64,000 bases of DNA from MFD04716-140 sp963703125 (lineage in GTDB: Bacteria; Bacteroidota; Bacteroidia; Flavobacteriales; Flavobacteriaceae), in the NCBI GenBank assembly GCA_963703125.1, contig OY969790.1, positions 3,782,001 to 3,846,000 of the forward strand. The letters run 5' to 3'. Positions 56,115 through 64,000 of the stretch are shown in pieces. Position 1 is the first letter of the stretch. Each line of letters begins with the position of its first letter. A program made the translations under genes and the position numbers. The notes below the pieces were generated by a model. That model was not told the DNA's origin, did not search any database, and saw nothing but the letters and a program-made list of their open reading frames with translations.

Positions 56115-56696
56115 TTAAACAGTTAGAACAATGTTATGCTTTTCAATAATTTTGCGAAGGTTTATCAGCGCGTATCGCATTCTACCTAAAGCTGTATTAA
56201 TACTTACCCCCGTATTTTCGGAGATTTCTTTAAAGCTCATATCCTGATACATTCTCATTAAAAGAACTTCTTTTTGATCATCAGGTAGTTCTTCAATAAG
56301 AAAACGAAGGTCGGAATCAATCTGATCCTTAATTATTTGTTTCTCAACATTTAATTTATCGTCGCCAATTACCGAGAAAATATTAAAGTCATCATTCCCC
56401 TCGAACATTGGCATTCTTTTATTTTTTCTAAAGTGATCTATTATGAGGTTATGGGCAATTCGCATAACCCATGGTAAAAACTTACCTTCTTCACTATAAT
56501 TCCCTTTTTTCAAGGTTTTGATTACCTTAATAAAAGTATCCTGAAAAATATCTTCAGTCACATCCCTATCCAAAACTTTTGAATAAATAAAACTGGAGAT
56601 ACGCTGATTATGGCGATTGATTAAAACTTCTAGGGCTTTTTCATCACCGCTGATGTAATCCCTTACTAGTACTGAATCTTCAATTTGTAGTTCCAT
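56115..56696 (-). CDS. ECF-type RNA polymerase sigma factor (copy A)
   Basis: 193 residues. Region 2 includes DVTEDIFQDTFIKVIKTLKKG and EGKFLPWVMRIAHNLIIDHF. Region 4 includes LPDDQKEVLLMRMYQDMSFK, then EISENTGVSINTALGRMRYAL. There is no FecR or zinc anti-sigma gene adjacent. It is very similar to copy B along the whole length, differing mostly at the N-terminus and in the linker between regions. Its upstream boxes (TAGTTTTA, with TTTC upstream) are weaker matches to the housekeeping promoter than those of copy B. Confidence 0.93.
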   Translation of the reverse strand: MELQIEDSVLVRDYISGDEKALEVLINRHNQRISSFIYSKVLDRDVTEDIFQDTFIKVIKTLKKGNYSEEGKFLPWVMRIAHNLIIDHFRKNKRMPMFEGNDDFNIFSVIGDDKLNVEKQIIKDQIDSDLRFLIEELPDDQKEVLLMRMYQDMSFKEISENTGVSINTALGRMRYALINLRKIIEKHNIVLTV

Positions 56697-57037
56697 ACAA
56701 ATAACTTTTTGGTTTAGATTAGGGTCTTCTTTTTTAAAGCTCCTTTATTTAGTTTTTAATTGCTACAAAAGCCTTCTATAGGCCACTGTGTTTCTGAATT
56801 ATGACCTAAAACTAGATAAAAGGGGTAGTTAGAAAAAAACATTGTTGTAAAAGCGCATGTTTTTGATGTGAAACCCCCGTTTTGTATTTTTCATCGAAAT
56901 ATTACCCTTTTTATTGTTGGATTTTCGATAATTACTTGCATTGAAAAATAAAGGCACGATTTGACGCACCAAAGCGGTTGAAACTCATGTCTAGGGAGAA
57001 TCAATTCTGAACGACTTTCTAGTATTAAAAAGAAAAA
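56697..57037. other. Leader and promoter region of sigma copy A
   Basis: No gene was found here. The first ~60 nt upstream of the ATG match the leader of sigma copy B (shared CTAATnTAA-nCCAAAAA pattern on the minus strand). A degenerate promoter (TAAAACTA on plus at 56807-56814) lies further up. Confidence 0.45.
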
Positions 57038-57063
57038 ACCCTTGACAACTAATTGTCAAGGGT
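57038..57063 (-). terminator. Terminator of the sigma B/47-residue protein operon
   Basis: ACCCTTGACAA (57038-57048) pairs perfectly with 57053-57063 around a 4-nt loop. A T-rich run follows on the minus strand. It lies 25 nt past the small gene's stop. Confidence 0.88.
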
Positions 57064-57087
57064 CTAATAAAATATTTTGTAATAGAC

Positions 57088-57231
57088 TTAATTAATATTG
57101 CTTTCAAACTGAATTCCTTTGACCTTGGTAATTTTTAATGATTTGGAAAAATTCAATATAAAATCAATTGTTTCTTTCTTAGCTTCTATCTTTTCAGTCT
57201 TGTCTTGTACTTTCGAGTAAATTTTTTCCAT
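57088..57231 (-). CDS. 47-residue protein paired with sigma factor B
   Basis: ATG 57229-57231 begins 47 codons (MEKIYSKVQDKTEKIEAK...KETIDFILNFSKSL...IQFESNIN) ending in TAA. The spacing from the sigma stop is 74 nt, identical to copy A. Shared residues cluster in MEKIY, in ETI-x-F-x-L-x-x-SK-x-L and in I-x-FES. It is more basic than copy A, with ten or more Lys. It has its own strong terminator 25 nt downstream. Confidence 0.75.
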   Translation of the reverse strand: MEKIYSKVQDKTEKIEAKKETIDFILNFSKSLKITKVKGIQFESNIN

Positions 57232-57305
57232 ACTATATCAAGTTTGTTTCACTAAGATAACGCAGTTGGAATAAATATAGTAAATTCCAATCGACCTATG
57301 GCCCA

Positions 57306-57887
57306 TTAATTCGTTAAAACAATATTATTGTGTTCTATGATTTTTCTAAGGTTAATCAAGGCATATCTCATTCGGCCGAGTGCTGTATTGATACTAACCC
57401 CTGTATTTTCAGAAATTTCCTTGAAGCTCATATCTTGATACATCCGCATCATAAGGACTTCTTTTTGATCCGGAGGTAGTTCGGCAATAAGCATTATCAA
57501 ATCTGAATCTATCTGCTCCTTTATCAATTGCTTTTCAATATTAAGTTTGTCATCACCAAGCGCAGAAAATATACCAAAGCTTTGCGTACCATCGTACATT
57601 GGCATTCTACTATTTCTTCTAAAATGATCGATTATAAGGTTATGCGCAATTCGCATAACCCATGGAAGAAATTTTCCTTCTTCATTGTATGCACCTCTTT
57701 TTAGCGTTCTAATGACCTTTACAAAGGTATCTTGAAAAATGTCCTCGGTAATTTCCCTATCGCCAATTTTTGAATAAATAAAACTGGTAATTCTTTGATT
57801 GTGCCGGTTTACAAGTATCTCTAGAGCTCTTTCGTCTCCTGAAATAAATCTTTTTATGAGTAGTGAATCGTCAATATATGGTGCCAT
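57306..57887 (-). CDS. ECF-type RNA polymerase sigma factor (copy B)
   Basis: 193 residues, the same length as copy A, with the same region 2 (EITEDIFQDTFVKVIRTLKRG) and region 4 (DQKEVLMMRMYQDMSFKEIS). The part of region 4 that binds the -35 element is identical between the copies, so the two probably recognise the same promoters. It has a consensus promoter at 58006-58035. It is divergent from uvrA. Confidence 0.93.
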   Translation of the reverse strand: MAPYIDDSLLIKRFISGDERALEILVNRHNQRITSFIYSKIGDREITEDIFQDTFVKVIRTLKRGAYNEEGKFLPWVMRIAHNLIIDHFRRNSRMPMYDGTQSFGIFSALGDDKLNIEKQLIKEQIDSDLIMLIAELPPDQKEVLMMRMYQDMSFKEISENTGVSINTALGRMRYALINLRKIIEHNNIVLTN

Positions 57888-58005
57888 GGCAATTACTTTT
57901 TTGGGTTAAATTAGCTGCCTGCCCTTGCGGAAAAGGCTTGTAGGATATGCTCTAATTTTTAAAAAGTAATTTTTTACAATAGGCTTTTTGACTGTTTAAG
58001 GAGTT

Positions 58006-58035
58006 CAAATATAGAAAAAATTAAGTGGTATCAAA
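58006..58035 (-). promoter_or_regulatory. Consensus Bacteroidota promoter of sigma copy B
   Basis: On the minus strand TTTG (58032-58035) is followed by 18 nt and TATATTTG (58006-58013). This matches TTTG-N17-23-TAnnTTTG in both boxes and in spacing. It lies about 119 nt upstream of the ATG. Confidence 0.7.
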
Positions 58036-58107
58036 AAAATTATATGGCAATGGCTTTATTTTAGAATCTCCATATGCCTAAATCAGTCGATTAAAATACA
58101 CATATTG

Positions 58108-58115
58108 TATCTTTG
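58108..58115 (+). promoter_or_regulatory. -7 box TATCTTTG before uvrA
   Basis: This TAnnTTTG match lies 17 nt upstream of the uvrA ATG. No clear -33 element was found. Confidence 0.5.
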
Positions 58116-58132
58116 CGATCTTATTCAATACC

Positions 58133-60910
58133 ATGACTACGATACTAGATGTAAACCCGAAGGAGAACATCATTATTAAGGGAGCTAGACTTCACAATTT
58201 AAAAAATATCAATGTTGTTATACCCAGAAATAAGCTAGTGGTCATAACAGGTTTATCCGGCTCCGGAAAATCCACCCTCGCATTTGATACCCTATATGCC
58301 GAAGGTCAAAGACGTTATGTTGAAAGCCTTTCTTCCTATGCGCGACAATTTTTGGGAAAATTGGATAAGCCAAAAGTTGATTATATAAAAGGTATCGCAC
58401 CTGCCATTGCCATAGAGCAAAAAGTTAATTCTACCAACCCAAGATCAACTGTTGGCACAAGCACTGAAATATATGATTATCTAAAATTGCTTTTCGCAAG
58501 AATTGGTAAAACCATTTCTCCCATTTCAGGAAAAGAAGTAAAAAAGAACACCGTAAGTGACGTTATAGGCCATATTAAAGAATTTCCTGTCGGCACTAAA
58601 CTTCTCTTGTTGGCGCCAATTGTAATTAAAGAAGATCGTGATGTCATTAAATCTTTGCAGTTACTTTCTAAACAGGGCTATGCTAGAATCAAATATAATG
58701 GGGAGGTAATTAGAATTGAGTCGGCGCCGAAAAATATCGGTAAAAGTTTACAATTGGTAATCGATAGAATTATCACCCAGGATGATGAGGATTTCTATAA
58801 TCGATTGGCCAACGCTGTAGATACTTCCTATTTTGAAGGAAAAGGTGAATGTATCATTGAGGAGCTAGAAACCGGCAAACAAACGGTCTTCAACAACAAA
58901 TTTGAGTTAGATGGCATGGCTTTCGTTGAACCAAATATTCATTTGTTCAGTTTTAACAATCCATATGGTGCCTGCCCAAAATGTGAGGGTTACGGAGATG
59001 TAATCGGCATTGATCAAGATCTCGTAATTCCCAATACCTCACTTTCACTATATGAAAATACTATATTTCCGTGGAGAGGTGAGAGTATGGGCGCCTATCG
59101 TGATGATTTAGTAAATTCTGCCTATAAATTTGATTTCCCTATCCATAAACCTTGGTTTGAACTTTCAGAGGAACAAAAGCAGTTGGTTTGGGATGGAAAT
59201 GCCCATTTTACCGGCCTAAATGAATTCTTTTCTATACTGGAAGAAAAAAGTTATAAAATTCAGAATCGAGTAATGTTATCCCGATACCGAGGTAAGACAA
59301 AATGCAGCAGTTGTAAGGGCAGGCGTTTGCGAAAAGAAACGGATTATGTCAAAGTTTCGGGTAAGTCTATTTCGGATTTGGTTGAACTTCCGATTAAGAA
59401 ATTAGCTCTATTTTTTGAAGAATTAATTTTAAATCAAAACGATACCCAAATCGCGTCTCGCCTTATTAAGGAAATAAATGCCCGATTGGGTTTCTTAAAT
59501 AAAGTTGGGTTAAACTATTTGACCCTCAATAGAAAGTCCAATACGCTTTCTGGTGGTGAAAGTCAGCGTATCAATTTAGCAACTTCTTTAGGCAGTAGTT
59601 TGGTAGGTTCCATGTATATATTGGATGAACCTAGTATTGGGCTTCATCCCAAGGATACTGAAAACCTCATTGAGGTCTTAAAATCACTTCGGGATTTGGG
59701 TAATACGGTCATTGTAGTAGAACATGACGAAGATATCATGAAGGCGGCGGACGAAGTTATTGATATTGGCCCCGAAGCCGGCACTCGTGGTGGCGAGGTA
59801 GTGGCGCATGGAACTTTACAGGAAGTTTTACTTTCCAGCTCATTAACGGCGAGCTATCTTAATGGCACTATGGAAATTGAGGTACCGAAGGAACGTCGTA
59901 CCTCTAAAAATTTTATTACAATAAATGGAGCTAGGGAAAATAATCTAAAAAATATTGATATTACTTTTCCTCTTAATATGCTTACTATAATTACGGGTGT
60001 CTCAGGTAGTGGAAAGAGCACCGTTGTAAAAAAATTACTCTACCCCATTCTTTTGAAGGAAATCGGTGGTTATGGTGAAAAAGCGGGACAGTATACTTCG
60101 GTTAGCGGAAAATACCAATCAATAAAACATGTAGAGTTTGTAGATCAAAATCCTATTGGACGGTCTTCAAGATCTAATCCGGTTACCTATATAAAAGCTT
60201 ATGATGATATTCGAAACTTGTTTGCCGATCAAAAACTAAGTAAGATTAGGGCCTACCAAGCGAAACATTTTTCTTTTAATGTGGATGGTGGTCGATGTGA
60301 AAAATGCAAAGGGGAAGGGGAAATTACAGTGGAAATGCAGTTTATGGCGGATGTTCATTTGGAATGTGACACCTGCCATGGAAAAAGATTCAAAAAAGAG
60401 GTTCTTGAAGTTAAATTCGAAGAAGCCTCAATTGATGATGTTCTTAACATGACTATAGATGACGCCATTGTATTTTTTGGGACACATCAACAAACCAAAA
60501 TTATGGCCAAGTTGAAACCATTGCAAGATGTGGGGCTCGGATATGTAACCTTAGGACAATCTTCCTCCACTTTATCTGGGGGCGAGGCCCAAAGAATAAA
60601 ACTAGCATCATTCTTGGTTAAAGGAAATTCGAAGGATAAAGCGTTGTTTATCTTTGATGAACCCACCACTGGACTTCACTTTCACGATATAAAGAAATTA
60701 CTGAAATCGTTCAATGCATTAATTGCTAAAGGACACTCAATCGTGGTTATAGAACATAATATAGATTTGATAAAATGTGCAGATTATATTATTGATCTGG
60801 GGCCGGAAGGTGGTGAAAACGGCGGTAGACTATTGGTAGAAGGTACTCCCGAAGAAATAATTAAATCTAAAGAATCTCACACTGCTAAGTATTTGAAACA
60901 TAAATTATAA
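58133..60910 (+). CDS. uvrA: Excinuclease ABC subunit A
   Basis: 925 residues, full length. Two ABC ATPase modules are present: Walker A GLSGSGKST at 40-48 and GVSGSGKST in the second half. The ABC signatures are LSGGESQRINLATSLGS and LSGGEAQRIKLASFLV. Zinc-binding motifs are CPKCEGYGD, CSSCKGRR, CEKCKGEGE and CDTCHGKR. UvrA dimers scan DNA for bulky lesions and load UvrB. It is transcribed away from the sigma copy B gene. Confidence 0.97.
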   Translation: MTTILDVNPKENIIIKGARLHNLKNINVVIPRNKLVVITGLSGSGKSTLAFDTLYAEGQRRYVESLSSYARQFLGKLDKPKVDYIKGIAPAIAIEQKVNSTNPRSTVGTSTEIYDYLKLLFARIGKTISPISGKEVKKNTVSDVIGHIKEFPVGTKLLLLAPIVIKEDRDVIKSLQLLSKQGYARIKYNGEVIRIESAPKNIGKSLQLVIDRIITQDDEDFYNRLANAVDTSYFEGKGECIIEELETGKQTVFNNKFELDGMAFVEPNIHLFSFNNPYGACPKCEGYGDVIGIDQDLVIPNTSLSLYENTIFPWRGESMGAYRDDLVNSAYKFDFPIHKPWFELSEEQKQLVWDGNAHFTGLNEFFSILEEKSYKIQNRVMLSRYRGKTKCSSCKGRRLRKETDYVKVSGKSISDLVELPIKKLALFFEELILNQNDTQIASRLIKEINARLGFLNKVGLNYLTLNRKSNTLSGGESQRINLATSLGSSLVGSMYILDEPSIGLHPKDTENLIEVLKSLRDLGNTVIVVEHDEDIMKAADEVIDIGPEAGTRGGEVVAHGTLQEVLLSSSLTASYLNGTMEIEVPKERRTSKNFITINGARENNLKNIDITFPLNMLTIITGVSGSGKSTVVKKLLYPILLKEIGGYGEKAGQYTSVSGKYQSIKHVEFVDQNPIGRSSRSNPVTYIKAYDDIRNLFADQKLSKIRAYQAKHFSFNVDGGRCEKCKGEGEITVEMQFMADVHLECDTCHGKRFKKEVLEVKFEEASIDDVLNMTIDDAIVFFGTHQQTKIMAKLKPLQDVGLGYVTLGQSSSTLSGGEAQRIKLASFLVKGNSKDKALFIFDEPTTGLHFHDIKKLLKSFNALIAKGHSIVVIEHNIDLIKCADYIIDLGPEGGENGGRLLVEGTPEEIIKSKESHTAKYLKHKL

Positions 60911-61082
60911 TCGCCCCAAGCGATTCATACTATTAATCTTGCAAGGTAACGCTCCTGAAAATTGAACAAGGATTTAGTTCTTTAAATCTTCCTTTTTGTT
61001 TTTAAACACAAATAACATAATTATCTGTTTTACAGGTATTTACGATGTATTAATAATTTTTGGCACGCTGTTTGGTATATTC

Positions 61083-61110
61083 ATTCCGAATGTAAATAGT
61101 TGCATTCGGA
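61083..61110 (+). promoter_or_regulatory. Inverted repeat in the leader of the Arg/Ser-rich protein gene
   Basis: TTCCGAATG (61083-61091) and CATTCGGAA (61102-61110) are perfect complements with a 10-nt gap, 18 nt before the ATG. It could be an operator or a leader hairpin. No T-run follows. Confidence 0.5.
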
Positions 61111-61128
61111 AATTTTAAACCTTATATC

Positions 61129-62343
61129 ATGAGAAATTTAGTACTCCTTTTTTCGGCTCTCGTTTTAGGAACCTCTGGTGCCTTGGCCACAAGTACAAAC
61201 GACGATAAGGTTGCAGAACGCAATGCTTATGGAAACAACAACTCATTCATTTTTGTTGAAGATGGCATCACGTTTTCAGTATATCCGGATGGTGAGTTTG
61301 ACTTTTACATTGAAAATTATGTAAGCGGTCGCAGGGACGGCATCACTTTCAACTCCGGTTATGATTATAGCCCGTATGCCCAATATGACGATTACGGCGC
61401 AGTAATTCAAGTTGAGAACATTCCTATCTATTATGACTATTATGGACGGGTTACCCAAATAGGCAGTGTTGATATTTCATATCGCAATAACAGGGTATTT
61501 AGAATGGGCGGAATGTACGTCTACTATAACAGTAGGGGATTCTATGATTATCACTCAGGATATATAAATGTATACAATAGAACCTATATGTATAGGCCTT
61601 TCCACTCATTTTTTGTGAGACCGGCTTTGGGATTCTGCTTAGTGTTTAACAGCCCTTACAGAAGGTATTATACACCTTATAGATATACCTATTATAGCCC
61701 ATATCGTTATAATCAAAGACATGCGTATGCCAAAATAGGACAGGTACATAGATATAATAAAGTGAGAAATGAAAGGTCTACTATCTATAGAAATGACAAA
61801 AGAGTTGCCATTAGAGAAAATAACGCTAGATCTAATAGAAGAGTTGATGCTAGAGGAGAAGTTTCAAGATCGAACCAAAGGGTTGCCACTAGAGGTGAAG
61901 CTTCTAGGTCAAATCAAGGAACAACAGTACGTAACAGTACAGTAAGAAGTAACGACCTAAGGTCAAGCAGGACTACAGCTCGCAAAAATGATGGTGATAT
62001 GGGAAGAACGGTTGCTAAAAGATCGGTAACCCAAACCCCAAGTTCAAGAACGCTAACGAGAAGTACTGTCTCAAAAACACCTTCTGTAAAAGAAAATACA
62101 AGAGCTGTACGAAGTTCGGATTCAAGGAATCAACGAAGTGTCGCTCAGAAATCTGTGAAGCGAGAAGCTCCAAAAACAGTATCAAGAAGCTCGAACAGTG
62201 TGTCGAGTAGAAGTTCATCTGCTTCTCAGGGCGCAGTTAGAAGTTCTTCTTCCAGGAGTAGTGTTCAGAAAGCACCGTCAAGAAGTTCTCAAAGTAGTAC
62301 AAGATCCGCCACTGCTAGAAGTAGAGGTGGGCAAGAAAAATAG
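61129..62343 (+). CDS. Secreted, strongly basic Arg/Ser-rich protein of unknown function
   Basis: 404 residues with a signal peptide (MRNLVLLFSALVLGTSGALA). Residues 40-150 are Tyr/Gly/Asp-rich with strand-like repeats (GITFSVYPDGEFDFYIENY). A Tyr/Arg-rich hinge (about 180-215: RRYYTPYRYTYY...) leads to a long, low-complexity, disordered tail (about 215-404) rich in Arg, Ser, Lys and Thr, with repeats such as ARGEVSRSNQRVATRGEASR. There is no known domain. The charge suggests binding to acidic surface polysaccharide, nucleic acid or LPS, but that is inference. Confidence 0.7.
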   Translation: MRNLVLLFSALVLGTSGALATSTNDDKVAERNAYGNNNSFIFVEDGITFSVYPDGEFDFYIENYVSGRRDGITFNSGYDYSPYAQYDDYGAVIQVENIPIYYDYYGRVTQIGSVDISYRNNRVFRMGGMYVYYNSRGFYDYHSGYINVYNRTYMYRPFHSFFVRPALGFCLVFNSPYRRYYTPYRYTYYSPYRYNQRHAYAKIGQVHRYNKVRNERSTIYRNDKRVAIRENNARSNRRVDARGEVSRSNQRVATRGEASRSNQGTTVRNSTVRSNDLRSSRTTARKNDGDMGRTVAKRSVTQTPSSRTLTRSTVSKTPSVKENTRAVRSSDSRNQRSVAQKSVKREAPKTVSRSSNSVSSRSSSASQGAVRSSSSRSSVQKAPSRSSQSSTRSATARSRGGQEK

Positions 62344-62363
62344 TTTTTAGGTTGGTTAGTTGT

Positions 62364-64000
62364 TTAGCCCTGCAGCGGATTCATCTGCTGTGGGGCTTTT
62401 TTTATTTCCGCCTTTAGAACTCTTACCTTAATTGACTTGCTTATAGGGGTATTACTCTTATCAGCAAAGTGATTGTAGGGTACCAAGACATTGGTTTCGG
62501 GAAAATAGGCCGCTAAATTACCTTTAGGAATTTTATAGGGTATAACCAAAAAATTATTGGCCCTTCTAATGGTATCGTCATAATTACTGGTCAAATTAAC
62601 AATGTCCAATTTCAACAATCCATGTGCTTTCATATCCTTGGCATTCATAAAGAGCACTCTTCTTTCATTATAAACTCCCCTATATCGGTCATCCAATCCA
62701 TAAATAGTTGTGTTGAACTGATCATGAGATCTAATGGTCATTAACAAAAACTCGTCTTCATCCAGCAAATGTTCCGGTAATTGATTTATGGATAATTGTG
62801 CCTTACCATTTGGCAACATACTGAAATCGAGCTCCCTTACGTTGTTTGGCAAGTAGTAACCAATACCCTGAGAACGCCCGGATGTGTTTTCAAATCCCTT
62901 GATTACTTTATCAATACTCTGCCGTATAAGGTTGTAATCCTCACCCATGGCTTTCCAATCCATAGAATGCTTGCCCATGAAGTAGGCATCGGCCAATTCA
63001 GCTATTAATTGCGGTTCGCTTTTGATATTATTCGATGCCGGTTTTAAAAGACCCTTCGATCGGCGCACGCGTCCCATGCTGTCTTCCATGGTTTGATACC
63101 GCACATTACCCTCTTTTTCATCTTTTTCAGAACGACCAAATGTGGGTAAAATCAATGCTATTCTTCCCGTTACCAAGTGAGATCGATTAAGTTTTGTGCT
63201 TATCTGAACCGTTAAATTACATTGTTGCAAAGCTTTTGCGGTATATTCCGTATCAGATGCGGCCATTAAAAAATTACCGCCCAATCCAATAAAAACTTTT
63301 GCACGGCCTTCGTGCATTGCCTCCATGGCTCCTACCGTATCAAAACCAGGCAAATATGGTGGGGTGAAACCCAAATGCTTTTCTATTCTTTTGTTTAACT
63401 GTTCGTCAACAAAATGCATAATGCCAACACTTCGGTCGCCTTGGACATTGCTGTGCCCGCGAACAGGACAGGTGCCAGCATTCGGTTTTCCAATAGCACC
63501 TTTTAAAAGTAATAGATTTACATACTCCTTAATATTTTCTACACCATTTTTATGCTGTGTAAGGCCCATAGCCCAACAAACCACAATTTTATTTTTATTT
63601 GCTATTAAATTGACCGCATCATTGATTAAATCATTTTCTACTCTGCATAGGTTTAATAGCACGTCCTCAGAATAGTTATTTAAATCTATAATGAGATTCC
63701 CGTATCCATCAACATATTTATTTAAGAAATTGTGGTCAAAAACATTCCCTAATTCCTTATCCAGAAGGACTAGCCTTTTTAGAATTAACTTGATCAGCGC
63801 AATATCTTGATTGATTTTCACAGGAAGATGAATATCAGCCATACTTTGTCCACCACCTATCCATCCTTTAACTTCTTGAGGGTTTTTAAAATTTACGAGT
63901 CCAATTTCTTCCAAAGGGTTTATGCTGATCACTTTGCCCCCATTCAATTTACATTTTTCAAGGGCCGATAGCATTCTTGGGTGATTGGTCCCAGGATTTT
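62364..64000 (-). CDS. FdhF/YdeP-type molybdopterin oxidoreductase (partial, N-terminus off the right edge)
   Basis: The frame is open from the right edge (NPGTNHPRMLSALE at the start of the visible part) through about 545 codons. Molybdopterin-binding motifs include VVCWAMGLTQHKNGVENIKE, KPNAGTCPVRGHSNVQGDRS and the C-terminal MTIRSHDQFNTTIYGLDDRYRG. Proteins of this family are about 760 residues, so about 215 residues are missing at the N-terminus. The in-frame ATG at 63974 is internal. The substrate of the YdeP group is not established. Its last codons overlap the terminator of the convergent gene. Confidence 0.9.
   Translation of the reverse strand, partial: NPGTNHPRMLSALEKCKLNGGKVISINPLEEIGLVNFKNPQEVKGWIGGGQSMADIHLPVKINQDIALIKLILKRLVLLDKELGNVFDHNFLNKYVDGYGNLIIDLNNYSEDVLLNLCRVENDLINDAVNLIANKNKIVVCWAMGLTQHKNGVENIKEYVNLLLLKGAIGKPNAGTCPVRGHSNVQGDRSVGIMHFVDEQLNKRIEKHLGFTPPYLPGFDTVGAMEAMHEGRAKVFIGLGGNFLMAASDTEYTAKALQQCNLTVQISTKLNRSHLVTGRIALILPTFGRSEKDEKEGNVRYQTMEDSMGRVRRSKGLLKPASNNIKSEPQLIAELADAYFMGKHSMDWKAMGEDYNLIRQSIDKVIKGFENTSGRSQGIGYYLPNNVRELDFSMLPNGKAQLSINQLPEHLLDEDEFLLMTIRSHDQFNTTIYGLDDRYRGVYNERRVLFMNAKDMKAHGLLKLDIVNLTSNYDDTIRRANNFLVIPYKIPKGNLAAYFPETNVLVPYNHFADKSNTPISKSIKVRVLKAEIKKAPQQMNPLQG
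62366..62403 (+). terminator. Intrinsic terminator of the Arg/Ser-rich protein gene
   Basis: A 14-bp stem (62366-62379 with 62384-62397, including a few G-T pairs) has a 4-nt loop and is followed by seven T. It overlaps the 3' end of the opposite gene. Confidence 0.85.

Noticed and set aside
1..64000. Search for CRISPR arrays, toxin-antitoxin pairs, restriction systems and prophage
   Set aside because: No regularly spaced repeats, nuclease or methylase genes or phage structural genes were seen in the window.

Overview
The window comes from the chromosome of a Bacteroidota bacterium, most likely a marine member of the Flavobacteriaceae. Coding is dense and AT-rich. Several genes are preceded by the Bacteroidota -7 box TAnnTTTG rather than a strong Shine-Dalgarno. 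Markers of the group include TonB-dependent receptors with STN and carboxypeptidase-regulatory domains, a FecI/FecR-type sigma/anti-sigma pair, a PorP/SprF-type protein, a BatA-type protein and RibBA. The genus cannot be fixed from the sequence alone. No phage, IS element, CRISPR array or rRNA operon is visible. There is one tRNA, Ser-UGA.

Layout. 1-10.2 kb, minus strand: the 5' two-thirds of a TonB-dependent receptor cut by the left edge, a penicillin-acylase family hydrolase, then a tight operon (FMN reductase, pabB, alpha/beta hydrolase, tilS, dsbD). 10.3-16.7 kb: a membrane acetyltransferase, a small lipoprotein with an unusual interlocked inverted repeat in its leader, lpdA, an ankyrin protein, nhaC and a second small lipoprotein. 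16.8-25.4 kb, plus strand: an envelope and metabolism run, tpx-dgkA-LtaS-like phosphoglycerol transferase-ftsK-lolA-LptF/G permease-ribBA. 25.4-30.2 kb, minus strand: DegT aminotransferase, nitroreductase, TauE-type permease, then DUF1080 and Gfo/Idh/MocA proteins.

30.4-38.3 kb: an ECF sigma/FecR/TonB-receptor locus whose receptor carries one in-frame TGA. Divergent from it are two lipoproteins built from related ~100-residue modules; in the second, one module is inserted inside another. Next come a Crp/Fnr regulator, a perfect TGTGA-N6-TCACA palindrome, an unlisted 31-residue membrane peptide and a DUF2892 protein. 38.4-41.4 kb: an amidohydrolase lipoprotein, a decayed cation-diffusion-facilitator pseudogene and tRNA-Ser. 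41.6-53.1 kb: a PD40-repeat protein with a PorP/SPOR protein, a LuxR regulator lacking the phospho-acceptor Asp, a glycosyltransferase, a BatA-type protein, a dihydroorotase-like protein without metal ligands, paired DUF4870-type proteins, an esterase and an MBL hydrolase. 53.2-64 kb: a conserved protein often mislabelled as a TonB receptor, bcp, an Fe-S-less endonuclease III, two tandem sigma-factor cassettes, uvrA, an Arg/Ser-rich secreted protein and the 3' part of a YdeP-type molybdopterin oxidoreductase cut by the right edge.

The most novel structure is at 55.9-57.9 kb. A cassette of one 193-residue ECF sigma factor plus one 47-residue protein is present twice in tandem, with the same gene lengths and the same 74-nt spacer. 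The 47-residue proteins are 19/47 identical without gaps and are short enough to be missed by ordinary gene calling. They are candidates for a sigma-factor partner in a system with no recognisable anti-sigma factor.
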